From contig NC_088301.1 in assembly GCF_032854445.1 (NCBI RefSeq), positions 17,694,018-17,758,017 on the forward strand: DNA of 64,000 nucleotides. Reading direction: 5' to 3'. This DNA comes from Liolophura sinensis (taxonomy: Eukaryota; Mollusca; Polyplacophora; Chitonida; Chitonidae). Position 1 is the stretch's first letter. Every line of letters begins with the position of its first letter. The notes under the pieces are model-generated. The model did not search any database, had not been told where the DNA came from, and worked only from the letters and a program-made list of their open reading frames with translations. Positions 44,901 through 50,639 of this stretch are shown here, piece after piece. The position numbers and the translations under genes are program-made.

Positions 44901-46479
44901 ATGATTTTAGCATTCTACACTGTGTGTGTGTGTTTTACACAGTGAATAGTTTTACTGTGTTTCAAGTCTTTGAAAACATAATATTCTTCTTATGTGTGCT
45001 TGCAGAAAGTAATGCACCCTATCAAGCAGTTCCGGTGTAACTTTTGGACCGGGGATCCAGCCCCCAGCTCGATAGCCTCACTGCTGTCCGTCATAGAAGA
45101 GGCGACGCAGTGGCAACAAAAGACAGGCAACGCACCAGTTTTGGTACATTGTAGGTAAGCATTGTAGGTGCAGTTGCAATCTTAGTATGTGTTTACTTCT
45201 TTGAAGTTTTACTCTGTGTGCTGAGAGCTTCTGTGTATATATGCGACAGTGTGGCATAATGCAAATGGATGACAAATCGTCTTTCTTCATGTGTTCAATA
45301 TATCCAATGATTCCTCATATATACATGGTACCAGAATGACAGTGCGTTATGCTGTGCACATTCAAGTATTGTGGCCACTGGGTAGTGCAAAGAAAGGCCG
45401 CACATCATGTAGTGCTCTAATTGTTTTTATATATTCAGAGACGGTGTGACGAAAAGCGGCCTGTACTGTGTGGCCACCTCAGTGATAGAGAGACTGAAGA
45501 TGGACGAAGAAGTGAACATCATCCACACGGTGAAACAGATGAGGGCCAACAGGCCACAGATCATCACAGATCTGGTAAATAACACACAATATCTGGTTAT
45601 AGCCAAATTGTCGATATGTGTGTATATGTACAACGTCTTTGCTAGACCGAATTCTTACGAAATTTTATGCAACCACTCTTCCTTTTATTTGTTTGCTAAT
45701 AAGTGGTATTGCAAATTTTCACGCATATGGCGGTGTAAATCTCTAGTTTTTTGGATAATGATATCATGGCATTTTGGGTCATTCTAGACATACATGTCTT
45801 TGCTACATTTGTATGTACATGTAAAAGTTTTTGCTATTAATAATTACACTCTCAGGCCAAAGGGTGTCTAAGTTGCTACTATTTAAGTATAAACGGTAGA
45901 GCAAGTCCATGATTAATATAAAGACCTTAAGATTAAGAGAGGACGTATTTCACCGGTTACGTGTTAACTTTTGTCATCTATCATTGTGTCGTGGCTGTTC
46001 TAGTGCTACTCTCAGTACGTAAATGCTTGTATTTCATACAATCGCCATCATGCTAGCTGAACAAAGACAGTCAATATTAATATTTTCGATGAAGAATAGC
46101 CCATATATTTAATTTTGTAAGGAGAGGTATATCCATAATTTAGGCTAGGCTCCATTACGGACATAATTACGAAGTTTAAAGAACGTACATGTAGTCCAGT
46201 ATCTGCAAAACGTAAATGACTTGGATATTGATTAGTTAAGCTAAGACTTGTATATTTCACCCCAGTTCATTTGTTGAGTTGTTGATTACATCGAATGCAG
46301 AGTTTGTCCGGTACACCACATTATGTAAGATAACTTTACGGTGCAAACCCTGTATCCCTTCATTGCAAATGATATATTCCCTATATTTTGTCCTACATTT
46401 ACAGAATCAGTTCCAGTTCCTGCATCAAGTGGCTTTGAAGTATGTGGAGACAGCCCACACATATGCTAACTTCGTGTAG
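14876..46479 (+). CDS. Lectin/EGF receptor-type protein tyrosine phosphatase (26 exons)
   Basis: A type I membrane receptor: glycan-binding ectodomain outside, tandem tyrosine phosphatase inside. Twenty-six exons join in consistent phase to 3,234 nt, 1,077 aa. Approximate residues: 1-20 signal peptide; 22-55 atypical EGF; 56-203 fucolectin/F5-8-type domain; 204-404 four EGF-like repeats; 419-441 transmembrane; R442-R446 stop-transfer; 475-527 acidic linker leading into D1; D1 to about 814 with D686 in WPDHG, C718 nucleophile and R724 in [11 protein letters not shown]2 815-1077 with C1007 but lysine 1013 where the P-loop arginine should be and no WPD aspartate. D1 should be catalytic; D2 should be a regulatory pseudophosphatase, as in many tandem receptor phosphatases. 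The start is chosen as the nearest signal-peptide exon; the exon at 4,794 has the same phase. Extracellular exons are all phase 1-1. Splice sites are inferred by eye, without transcript data. Confidence 0.88.
15401..15488 (-). repeat. SINE family 1 with large internal deletion
   Basis: Keeps the A-rich tail and 3' end (GTGTTTTACGCCGTACTCAA through GGCCAGCATTATG), then jumps to the outermost bases of the tRNA head (CACGGAGGCCTC). The same deletion is seen at 61,828-61,913, so it predates the segmental duplication. Confidence 0.75.
16804..17065 (-). repeat. SINE family 1, full length, reverse
   Basis: Minus strand: GTGGCTCCGTGGCTCAGTCG (A box), GTGAGTTCAAGTCC (B box), the CCATCCGCAGG complement, CATAATGCTGGCCGCCGTCG, GTACGGCGTAAAACACC and an AAATAAATAAAT tail. 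It is absent from the matching place in A2 (about 63,250), so it inserted after the duplication. Confidence 0.95.
17567..17671 (+). CDS. Exon 2: N-terminal EGF-like module
   Basis: Between TTAACTTCAG and GTAAGT, 105 nt, phase 1 to 1. Encodes [12 protein letters not shown], then [18 protein letters not shown]: eight-residue spacing and a GWDG turn typical of short laminin-like EGF units. A decayed copy of this exon's start lies at 24,243. Confidence 0.85.
17770..17845 (-). repeat. SINE family 1 fragment in intron 2
   Basis: GTTTTATGCCGTACTCAAGA followed by worn SINE sequence (TTATGGTTGGAAGAAC). Only the 3' end of the element remains. Confidence 0.6.
18368..18632 (+). repeat. SINE family 1, full length, forward
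   Basis: Reads 5' to 3': GGCCTCCGTGGCTCAGTTGG (tRNA A box), GTGAGTTCAAGTCC (B box), GGATGGTCGTGGGTTTCCCC, ATAATGCTGGCCGCCGTTGT, a 3' end with GAGTACAGGGTAAACCACC and an (AAAT)n tail. It shows the complete structure of the family and its Pol III promoter. Confidence 0.95.
18633..19040. other. Intron 2, 3' part
   Basis: No repeat or exon recognised in this AT-rich stretch apart from the acceptor CCGATGGCAG at its end. Confidence 0.5.
19041..19280 (+). CDS. Exon 3: fucolectin/F5-8-type lectin domain, N-terminal part
   Basis: 240 nt, phase 1 to 1. Begins [15 protein letters not shown] and contains [14 protein letters not shown] and [11 protein letters not shown], which line up with the NVA.....QSS, AVDG, WW.VDL and YNR(.)D motifs of fucolectin-type (FTP/F5-8C) domains. 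The domain is split by an intron after GCNGPC. Confidence 0.88.
19281..19666. other. Intron 3
   Basis: Nothing recognised. Ends in a pyrimidine-rich acceptor TTGTTTTTGCTTCAG. Confidence 0.5.
19667..19870 (+). CDS. Exon 4: lectin domain, C-terminal part
   Basis: 204 nt, phase 1 to 1. Encodes [20 protein letters not shown], a CYQD stretch, a Cys-containing ALCNVSG strand and the closing [10 protein letters not shown] strand, the usual ending of a discoidin/fucolectin fold. Contains N-glycosylation sequons (NSS, NVS, NIS). Confidence 0.88.
20089..20214. repeat. 32-bp tandem repeat, 3.5 copies
   Basis: Units GGCGATAATGTATTTATTGG plus 12 variable bases start at 20,101, 20,133, 20,165 and 20,197. 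They form the local ORF. The repeat lies in intron 4. Confidence 0.8.
20215..20560. other. Intron 4, remainder
   Basis: AT-rich sequence with no recognised element. The ORF reading through the 32-bp repeat ends at 20,245. Confidence 0.4.
20586..20735 (+). CDS. Exon 5: EGF-like repeat (type a)
   Basis: 150 nt, phase 1 to 1, between TGTATCAG and GTAATT. Encodes [20 protein letters not shown], then [11 protein letters not shown] and [13 protein letters not shown], an eight-cysteine laminin/MEGF-type EGF unit. Decayed or diverged copies lie at 23,758 and 25,391. Confidence 0.88.
21188..21515 (+). repeat. SINE family 3
   Basis: tRNA-like head GGTGGCCTAATAGTTACAGA with AGTCGGGAGACACAGGATCA (B-box-like), then GGCATGATACTGATCAGTGG, GGCGGCATGGATT and a 3' end GTCATATGGCTAAAAATTGT. 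It ends about 25 bp before the decayed EGF exon, so it may have contributed to its loss. Confidence 0.8.
21541..21689 (+). pseudogene. Decayed EGF exon (type b)
   Basis: Aligns with exon 7 (26,072): the AG acceptor and ATTGTAACCC start are kept, and [10 protein letters not shown] is still readable. A 4-nt deletion in the GAGTCTGTATGTGACG region shifts the frame, and the donor GTTGGT has become ATTGGT. It cannot serve as an EGF exon. Confidence 0.75.
22430..23060 (+). pseudogene. PIF/Harbinger transposase relic
   Basis: Successive short frames give [51 protein letters not shown] then [34 protein letters not shown] and [11 protein letters not shown]. These are the helix-turn-helix and DDE motifs (GxIDGTH, SxxHDxxIL) of HARBI1-like transposases. 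Stops and frameshifts break the reading, so it is inactive. No terminal inverted repeats were placed. Confidence 0.85.
23347..23592 (-). pseudogene. Tyrosine-recombinase fragment
   Basis: Minus-strand frame with [20 protein letters not shown] then KTAILIAIV. It matches the start of the longer tyrosine-recombinase fragment at 28,970-29,309 ([20 protein letters not shown]) and stops before the catalytic arginine. A scrap of a DIRS- or Crypton-like element. Confidence 0.6.
23738..24262 (+). pseudogene. EGF exon block Y: truncated EGF type a plus a copy of the exon-2 start
   Basis: At 23,758 the type-a exon start is readable (CAPGTYGP) but a 2-nt deletion shifts the frame and the exon breaks off after about 50 bases into intron-like sequence. 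At 24,126-24,262 the sequence instead matches intron 1 and the first bases of exon 2 (17,455-17,590), with one extra T shifting the frame. Two different exon neighbourhoods have been joined here. Confidence 0.7.
24263..24463 (+). pseudogene. Possible retrotransposon RNase H tail
   Basis: Immediately after the exon-2-like start the same frame reads [14 protein letters not shown], the signature found near the end of the RNase H region of many LTR retrotransposon polyproteins (GKDN-x-ADxLSR). The following residues are hydrophobic and match nothing I know. The match is short but specific; the junction may be the edge of a retroelement insertion. Confidence 0.4.
24464..25023. other. Intron 5 sequence with a short 16-bp repeat
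   Basis: Contains three units of ACACAATAACATGTGG at about 24,815-24,864. Otherwise nothing recognised. Confidence 0.5.
25024..25361 (+). repeat. SINE family 2, 5'-truncated
   Basis: From TTCGGGACCGGTAGATCCAG (B-box region) through GCGTTCAGCATAAAGGGGAT to the 3' end GTCATATGACTGAAAAATTG followed by GTACGACGTTAAACCCC and a (CACT)n tail. The complete head is seen at 28,630. Confidence 0.9.
25391..25540 (+). CDS. Exon 6: EGF-like repeat (type a, diverged)
   Basis: 150 nt, phase 1 to 1. Encodes [30 protein letters not shown], then [10 protein letters not shown], in which the usual GYSG turn is lost. Acceptor TGTGTAAAAG has a weak pyrimidine tract and the donor is GTTAGT, so it may be skipped in some transcripts. 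Skipping it would keep the frame. Confidence 0.75.
25790..25955 (+). repeat. SINE family 1, 5'-truncated
   Basis: GGATGGTCGTGGGTTTCCCC, AATGCTGGCCGCCGTCGTAT, TTGAGTGCTGCGTAAAACAC and an (AAAT)n tail of about five units. The tRNA head is missing. Confidence 0.9.
26072..26221 (+). CDS. Exon 7: EGF-like repeat (type b)
   Basis: 150 nt, phase 1 to 1, between CCTTCAG and GTTGGT. Encodes [28 protein letters not shown] and [13 protein letters not shown]. The intact relative of the decayed copy at 21,541. Confidence 0.87.
26222..27267. other. Intron 7
   Basis: Positions 26,280-26,830 match 21,730-22,250 in block X, part of the same exon-pair duplication. ORFs at 26,882 and 27,018 are not supported by any domain. 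Confidence 0.5.
27268..27420 (+). CDS. Exon 8: EGF-like repeat (type c)
   Basis: 153 nt, phase 1 to 1, between GCTTTACAG and GTGAGT. Encodes [27 protein letters not shown] and [13 protein letters not shown]. The last extracellular module before the membrane. Confidence 0.87.
27421..28629. other. Large intron 8, 5' part
   Basis: No exon recognised. ORFs at 27,600-28,117 on both strands carry no domain. Confidence 0.45.
28630..28964 (+). repeat. SINE family 2, near full length
   Basis: tRNA-like head CGGATAGCACTGTTGGTAGA (A box) and GGATCAATCC (B box), a GGCGTTCGCCATAAAGGGGA block, and the 3' end CGTCATATGACTGAAAAATT followed by GAGTACGACGTTAA. It abuts the tyrosine-recombinase relic on its right. 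Confidence 0.92.
28966..29309 (-). pseudogene. Tyrosine-recombinase relic of a DIRS/Crypton-like element
   Basis: The minus frame reads [19 protein letters not shown] then [15 protein letters not shown], with the arginine expected as first catalytic residue, followed by [19 protein letters not shown] and [20 protein letters not shown]. These blocks match the integrase-like protein of DIRS-type and Crypton-like elements. The catalytic H-x-x-R and tyrosine are missing, cut off at the SINE boundary. Confidence 0.75.
29310..30735. other. Unassigned intron sequence between two element relics
   Basis: Open frames on both strands (29,395-29,760 +; 29,403-29,681 -) show no domain. If the flanking relics are one DIRS-like element, this is where its RT/RNase H region should be, but I could not recognise it. 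Confidence 0.4.
30736..31755 (-). pseudogene. DIRS-like gag/RT-start relic
   Basis: On the minus strand, broken frames give [20 protein letters not shown], then [40 protein letters not shown], and after a frameshift [20 protein letters not shown] then GWTIEF. I recognise this order from the gag-like and RT-leading segments of DIRS-type elements in invertebrates (ALLGH, RRR, AGRL...W..ITSD....I.G..IEF). At least two frameshifts and one stop make it inactive. It ends at the point where the polymerase palm would begin. Confidence 0.6.
31795..32190 (-). other. Open frame of unknown function upstream of the gag relic
   Basis: 131 codons on the minus strand, Ser/Lys/Gln-rich with a Cys-Pro-Glu-Pro-Cys stretch. 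Not recognised. Its position makes it the likely N-terminal part of the gag relic. Confidence 0.35.
32689..32800 (+). CDS. Exon 9: transmembrane segment
   Basis: 112 nt, phase 1 in and 2 out, between TTTTCACTTCAG and GTATGT. Encodes a short linker ([14 protein letters not shown]) and a 20-residue helix ending [10 protein letters not shown], then the first two bases of an Arg codon. Confidence 0.88.
33280..33377 (+). CDS. Exon 10: juxtamembrane, stop-transfer
   Basis: 98 nt, phase 2 to 1. With the split codon it gives five arginines followed by [20 protein letters not shown]. The basic run directly after the helix fixes the type I orientation. Donor GTATGG. Confidence 0.83.
33378..34498. other. 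Intron 10
   Basis: Strongly AT-rich, with no repeat or exon recognised. Confidence 0.5.
34499..34656 (+). CDS. Exon 11: acidic linker and start of phosphatase D1
   Basis: 158 nt, phase 1 to 0. Encodes an Asp/Glu/Asn-rich stretch ([19 protein letters not shown]) and then [20 protein letters not shown], the wedge helix that opens receptor PTP domains. Confidence 0.87.
34987..35074 (+). CDS. Exon 12: D1, KNRY-loop region
   Basis: 88 nt, phase 0 to 1. Encodes [15 protein letters not shown], the counterpart of the KNRY motif that contacts phosphotyrosine, with the conserved N changed to S. Confidence 0.87.
35075..36150. other. Intron 12
   Basis: Nothing recognised. ORFs at 35,471-35,683 (-) have no domain. 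Confidence 0.5.
36151..36224 (+). CDS. Exon 13: D1, YDHSRV/DYINA
   Basis: 74 nt, phase 1 to 0. Encodes [20 protein letters not shown] then ACYIN, a family hallmark. Confidence 0.92.
36422..36458 (+). CDS. Exon 14: D1, YIASQG
   Basis: 37 nt micro-exon, phase 0 to 1, encoding [13 protein letters not shown]. The exon size and motif are conserved in receptor PTP genes. Confidence 0.9.
36913..37010 (+). CDS. Exon 15: D1, DFLRMIWE
   Basis: 98 nt, phase 1 to 0, encoding [20 protein letters not shown] then [12 protein letters not shown]. The longer ORF running on to 37,190 reads through the GTATAC donor and is intron. Confidence 0.9.
37806..37931 (+). CDS. Exon 16: D1, KCxxYWP
   Basis: 126 nt, phase 0 to 0, encoding [20 protein letters not shown] and the [12 protein letters not shown] strand. 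Confidence 0.9.
37932..40380. other. Intron 16, 5' part
   Basis: About 2.4 kb without a recognised exon. A worn SINE-like fragment may lie near 39,380-39,550 (TTAACGCCAGACTCAAGATA). The minus ORF at 38,545-38,817 has no recognised domain. Confidence 0.4.
40430..40740 (+). repeat. Fragment shared with the YIDD retroelement region
   Basis: ATCGGGCAGCACTGTG at about 40,595 matches 9,450 and 54,140, and 40,610-40,730 matches 10,910-11,050 (ATACGATTGTCTGTTT). This suggests a deleted copy of the same dispersed element with its middle lost. Confidence 0.5.
40772..40923 (+). CDS. Exon 17: D1, WPDHG and catalytic Cys
   Basis: 152 nt, phase 0 to 2. Encodes [14 protein letters not shown], with the general-acid aspartate, and ends PVVVHC, with the nucleophilic cysteine two bases before the donor GTAATA. 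Confidence 0.93.
41345..41480 (+). CDS. Exon 18: D1, P-loop SAGVGRTG
   Basis: 136 nt, phase 2 to 0. Completes [16 protein letters not shown], with the arginine that binds phosphate, and includes [16 protein letters not shown], the start of the Q-loop. Confidence 0.93.
41481..42290. other. Intron 18
   Basis: No repeat or exon recognised. Acceptor TTCATAATTCTTTAG. Confidence 0.5.
42291..42440 (+). CDS. Exon 19: end of D1 and linker
   Basis: 150 nt, phase 0 to 0. Encodes [14 protein letters not shown], then [15 protein letters not shown]. The reading frame stays open past the GTGGAT donor to a stop at 42,563. I end the exon at CAG|GT because exon 20 continues the usual [11 protein letters not shown] sequence. 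A retained intron here would give a D1-only protein. Confidence 0.85.
42806..43128. repeat. ~58-bp degenerate tandem repeat in intron 19
   Basis: About 5.5 units of the form ACGTTTCACATGATCTG, TTTGTTTGAGTTGGCTTCCC and TCTTGTTAGTAGTTACATT begin near 42,807, 42,867, 42,923, 42,987, 43,043 and 43,098. The last partial unit runs straight into the acceptor of exon 20. Confidence 0.75.
43133..43232 (+). CDS. Exon 20: start of D2
   Basis: 100 nt, phase 0 to 1. Encodes [20 protein letters not shown], then [10 protein letters not shown] (KNR.. motif of D2). Confidence 0.88.
43363..43436 (+). CDS. Exon 21: D2, NYINAVY
   Basis: 74 nt, phase 1 to 0, encoding [20 protein letters not shown] then AVYLP. 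Confidence 0.9.
43655..43789 (+). CDS. Exon 22: D2, [14 protein letters not shown]
   Basis: 135 nt, phase 0 to 0, encoding [20 protein letters not shown] and an [11 protein letters not shown] strand. Confidence 0.9.
44042..44190 (-). repeat. SINE family 1, truncated
   Basis: TTTTACGACGTACTGAAGAA, GGCAGCCAGCATTATGGTGG and ACGACCATCCACAGGTTGC. The tRNA head is missing. Confidence 0.85.
44262..44442 (-). repeat. SINE family 1 with internal deletion
   Basis: A second copy about 70 bp away: TTATTTGATTGGTGTTTTAC, ACGGCCGGAAAGGAAGCCAG, TGGAACTCAGAGCGACC. The central part is deleted. Confidence 0.8.
44540..44662 (+). CDS. Exon 23: D2, YWP
   Basis: 123 nt, phase 0 to 0. Encodes [20 protein letters not shown] and [13 protein letters not shown]. 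Confidence 0.88.
45006..45154 (+). CDS. Exon 24: D2, degenerate WPD loop
   Basis: 149 nt, phase 0 to 2. Encodes [15 protein letters not shown] where a WPDHG loop should be, then ends APVLVHC with a retained cysteine. Confidence 0.88.
45439..45574 (+). CDS. Exon 25: D2, inactive P-loop
   Basis: 136 nt, phase 2 to 0. Completes [14 protein letters not shown]: lysine replaces the phosphate-binding arginine of C(X)5R. Then [19 protein letters not shown]. Confidence 0.9.
45575..46404. other. Intron 25
   Basis: Nothing recognised. Acceptor TGTCCTACATTTACAG. Confidence 0.5.
46405..46479 (+). CDS. Exon 26: C-terminus
   Basis: 75 nt ending in TAG at 46,477-46,479. Encodes [20 protein letters not shown] then ANFV, the final D2 helix. 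Confidence 0.9.
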   Translation, partial: NQFQFLHQVALKYVETAHTYANFV

Positions 46480-47856
46480 AGATTATCTGTCCCGTTCTTA
46501 CCGTGGTGTGTAGAAAGAACATTGCCTGTGACTTCTAAATATCCATCCGCTGCGAATCTAAGGATCCAGTTCTGGAAATCACGAATACAGATCCCGACTG
46601 TTTGTTCATTTTGAAAGGACTGGCTCGATTTTATACTATAAGCATAGTCTCTCCAAATCGCATACAGTTGATTTTGTTGTCTTGAAGGTGTGTGATAACT
46701 ATTGTAATTGCATGTAAGCATGTAAATCCTAAAGTACAGATAATATCAGCTGTACGTGTAGTATCAGAAGTACATGTAATTCAAGAAGTACGTTTAAATG
46801 GAGAGGGTTATGCCCACATGTATATGTACTGTTAATCTTTTTAGGATTCTTTTGTCTGCCAGCTTCAACCGATTTTCGCGGCTTGCATTCACAATCTGCA
46901 TTGGATTTTCACCTGAAAATTTTCGCTTTTTGTTATGCTCCTCTAAAACATGACCAAACTGCATCGTAACGCGTGCGTTTATAAATAAGACTACGTGTAA
47001 TTAAAAGACCCCAAGGACATGTAGGAAATCATTTTTCACACGCGAATCATTCTTTCATGGTATGCTTTTAGTACCGCTGACTTAATAGGATGCATTTGTT
47101 TATCGGCCTGTGTATACAAATTGCACGGGCTTTGACCTAAAGTTTTTTCTGGCTTTTCGTGATGTTCTAAGACATGACCAGAGCGCGTCGTAACAATGGG
47201 AATACCTCAGATAGCTCCAGATCGGCTGTTTCGTTGTAGAATGCTTAAATGCGCGTTGGATCATATAAAAAAATATATTATATAAAACGAGCGTGATATT
47301 CTGCTTTAAATATGTATGTGTGGCAGGCAATTATGGCCTCAATAATATTTTCTTTACTAGGTATTACAGACGATTTTTGTGTTCCTCTTAATGATTTTTG
47401 TGTGTGACTATGTTTCTGACTTGTGGAACACATGTACCTATAGTAAACACTAACATGTAGAATCAGTAAGATCCGAGGGCCAGCAAAGTATAAACAGAGA
47501 TTGCATCCATCTAACGTAGAAGATCATCATATATGCGTATGTGAACACTAAAGGTACACCTTGTTTATGCAGGTCTATGCAAGTTTCTACAAAGAAGAAC
47601 TGTCAAATACTAGAAATAAAAGGGTGCGGGGACAAGTATAGGGAGGCTCTGTCCTAAATTTTTGTGCAAACTTATAAAACTGAATTCACGGGCGTAGTTT
47701 ATTGATAACGCTACCTTAACATGGCTTTCTATTATTATTATAGGAGAAACTGTTTTACTTTAAATATTTAACATGAAGTCAAGTCATTAATGTGTAAATG
47801 TTTTCTTTACTATTTTGACACAAGTGTGAAGTGTTTTCCGAATATTATACGCTCGT
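46480..47856. other. 3' UTR and flank of the receptor gene
   Basis: AATAAA at 47,615 is one possible poly(A) signal; the true site is unknown. Two related blocks (about 46,900-46,970 and 47,120-47,193) share AAAACATGACCAAACTGCAT-like sequence. No gene recognised. Confidence 0.4.
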
Positions 47857-48093
47857 GTGTTTTTTTAAGACACTGTCACGTGACATCACCTCATACAATA
47901 CAAATGGGCTTTTGTTTTACATGAACCTCTCATTTTTTCCTTTTGATTACAAACTGTGTGAACTGTTTTGTCAATAGTATACCCTTCTGTATTTCTTTAC
48001 GAGGCTGTCACGTTACATCACCTCGTGTAATACAACGGAGCTTTTGTTTTGCATGAAGTTTCTCGTTTTAATATTTGATTACGAACTGTGCGT
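47857..48093. repeat. Two-copy direct repeat, period about 132 bp
   Basis: Both copies contain CTGTCACGTGACATCACCTC (or one change), ACAATACAA..., GCTTTTGTTTTACATGAA and GATTACAAACTGTG. Starts near 47,857 and 47,989. Confidence 0.7.
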
Positions 48094-48207
48094 TTATTTA
48101 AATAGTTCAGTGTCAGATCGAATCCTTTGGCCCGATATACATACGTCCTGTAAAACCTGTCTTCTGATTTGTCTATAAATACATCGTCTCATGCGTTGGC
48201 AGACGAA

Positions 48208-48530
48208 TTTGGTGGCCCGATAGTTAGGGCGTCCGACTCGAAGTCGGGAGACGTGGGATCAAACCCGAGTCGTGTAAGACCCAAAATGACTTTAAAAATT
48301 GTACTTGTGGATGCCTCGCTTGACGCTCAGTGCTCAGAGGTTTAAGCAAGGAAACATGTTTAAATAGCATCTATAACGAGTGGGGTGTCATGTCTGGTAT
48401 TTTCGGTATGATACTTGTGTGGAGGCAGCACTTGGGCGGCATGGACTCGTCCTGCCACCAAAACACACTATATGTGCTTAAACCTGATTTACATGTAGCC
48501 TTCATACAACTGAAACCGTGTCTTAGGCGG
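48208..48530 (+). repeat. SINE family 3, clearest head
   Basis: tRNA-like head TGGCCCGATAGTTAGGGCGT (A box), GACTCGAAGTCGGGA (anticodon-arm-like) and GGGATCAAACCC (B box), then GCTTGACGCTCAGTGCTCAG, GGTATGATACTTGTGTGGAG, GGCGGCATGGACTCGTCCTG. The 3' end is worn. Confidence 0.85.
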
Positions 48531-49488
48531 CTTCCGTCCCCGCAGATTTTGTACCCCAGATATTCTATATTGCCTTTCTTTTATTCCTGCGTAAAACAGA
48601 TTTCTACAGATAAACAAGACATTCTCGGACATGCTCCCTTTCCATTGATTTCGTGTGATTGTTTTTTAAATGTGACGACAAGACAGCAATTTGAATAATT
48701 CTTGACCACTGACTTAATCGCCTTTTAAAGCATGCAGTGTGGGGGTTATTTCTCCACAGTGCACAAACATCTATTGTATTAAATTATGACCTAAGTGGTT
48801 TAATTTCCTCCAAGTGGATTTTAAAAAAATCAGAACGTTTATTCTGGCTTTTCAGATAAGCTTACACAACTAAAACCTGTCTTGATTTAGGTCTACAACT
48901 GATTTAAGCCGCTTTAACTCGGGAACTTGCCATTTGTCATTGTCTGAGGTTCCATCTGACCACAGCTTACGCTTAAAACCACCTTTGAAACGTGAGAGTG
49001 AAGTCAAAGAAGGCCTATGAGGCCTAACAGATGGTGCCATAAACTATCAGTCACTTCTATTTAAGCATTTACACAAAGTCAGAATAAAAATCCTAACGGA
49101 AATAAATTGACAAGAGACTGGAATATACCGTTTGCGGCGAACTATCACCTTTCTGTCGTCGCTTAACTGGCGTTGTATAATCATTTTATGTCGTAACTAT
49201 AATTTTGTGGAGGAAACAGAGGTTATACCGATGCTCACAATTCTCAGCTTGTATGGAGATGGAAGTGTTACAAAACCAGAATTATACAGTATTTAAGACA
49301 TTATTGTCCTATTGGCCCGTTCTGTTTATGATTTTTGAACGTGAAATGTTTTATTATCAAATGTATTGTGTCTCCCCTCCCTCCGCATTAATTACTGTAT
49401 ATTGGAGGAGGGGACGCTGTTAATCACCCACACCCTTACACACCCCATGCGCATTCCTCCTGTCCCAAAGTAACATTTAATTGAAAAT
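48531..49488. other. Intergenic DNA, nothing recognised
   Basis: Scattered short ORFs, no domain or repeat identified. Confidence 0.4.
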
Positions 49489-49690
49489 TATCGATATTGC
49501 TTACTTATTTTCCGATATTGCTAATCCATTTACCGATATCGATAATTCATTCACCAATATTTATAATTTATTATAGATATGAATACATGTAAATGATTTC
49601 TCGATATCGATAAATGAGTTACCGATATAAGTCGCTGCCAGTTATTCATATCGATAAATTATTTTTTGATTTTGATAGATGAGTTAGTTG
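49489..49690. repeat. 21-bp AT-rich repeat built on CGATATCGAT
   Basis: Degenerate units CGATATTGCTTACTTATTTT, CGATATTGCTAATCCATTTA, CGATATCGATAATTCATTCA and so on follow at 21-bp steps from 49,492, becoming less regular after 49,580. The CGATATCGAT core is palindromic. Confidence 0.7.
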
Positions 49691-50249
49691 TATGCATAAA
49701 TAGTGTTACTCGTTGGCTTCAATTGAAATCACTGTTCCTTTTTAAGGATGAGGCAAAAGATCTGTATTTGCAAATCTACGGCAGGGTCATGTCCGTCTCA
49801 CCTTCGTCGGTGGTTTAATGCAGTAGGCCGTGTCGGGTTCAGAATGGGAACACAGCAGTATATTTACTAACTGACATGTAAAAACTTGACAAATTTCATC
49901 CGTTAATCGTTTTAAAATTCCGGTTAAAATATTACGAGATGTCTGGAAGGAGTAATAATTATCAGAGGGCTAAAAGTCGGAATTATAGATATCGATGAAA
50001 ACCAGTTGATCACGATATGCATGCGCCAAATTTAGAGAAAACATGGAGGTTATTTGTGTCGTTTACTAATACGTCGTTAGTTACAGAACCAACACCCAAG
50101 TGAAATCTCGCTTAAATCCATGGACACTTTCCCCTGGGACCTTCTTTACATGTAACAAAGCTAGTGATGTTAGCAGACCTCAAATTTGTACAGCATTCCT
50201 AGCAACTTCGTCCCCAACTAAAGCCTACACCCTCGATACTTCACTATAT
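49691..50249. other. Intergenic DNA, nothing recognised
   Basis: No domain or repeat identified. Confidence 0.4.
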
Positions 50250-50392
50250 TTTATTTATTTATTTTGATTGGAGTTTTTACTCAAGATAATTTCACTTATA
50301 CGACCACAGCCAGCATTATGGCGGGAGAAAACAGGGCAGAGCCCGGTGGAAACCCACGATCATCCGCAGGTTGCTAGCAGACCTTCACCACT
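50250..50392 (-). repeat. SINE family 1, truncated
   Basis: TTTATTTATTTTGATTGGAG, AGCCAGCATTATGGCGGGAG and ACCCACGATCATCCGCAGGT. The head is missing. Confidence 0.85.
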
Positions 50393-50639
50393 TTATGGTT
50401 CAACACCAATTGCCTATCTGTCAATAAGGCAGTCTCAGACGAGCAAAATCAACAGAAGGCGGATTGCAATTTAGCTAAGCAAAACGTATAAATTTTACTG
50501 TAGAGAAGTTTTGTGACCATGGCTATCTGTAGATGTTATACATGTATAAGGTAAATATCACACACAAGGGACTTAACACAGACGATGCACTCAGAAGCAT
50601 ACAGCAAATGGTGGTTGACATATGATTGCAGGGCTCTTT

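Noticed and set aside
48208-48280. A free-standing tRNA gene
   Set aside because: The tRNA-like head continues into family-3 SINE body and lacks a clean acceptor-stem pairing.
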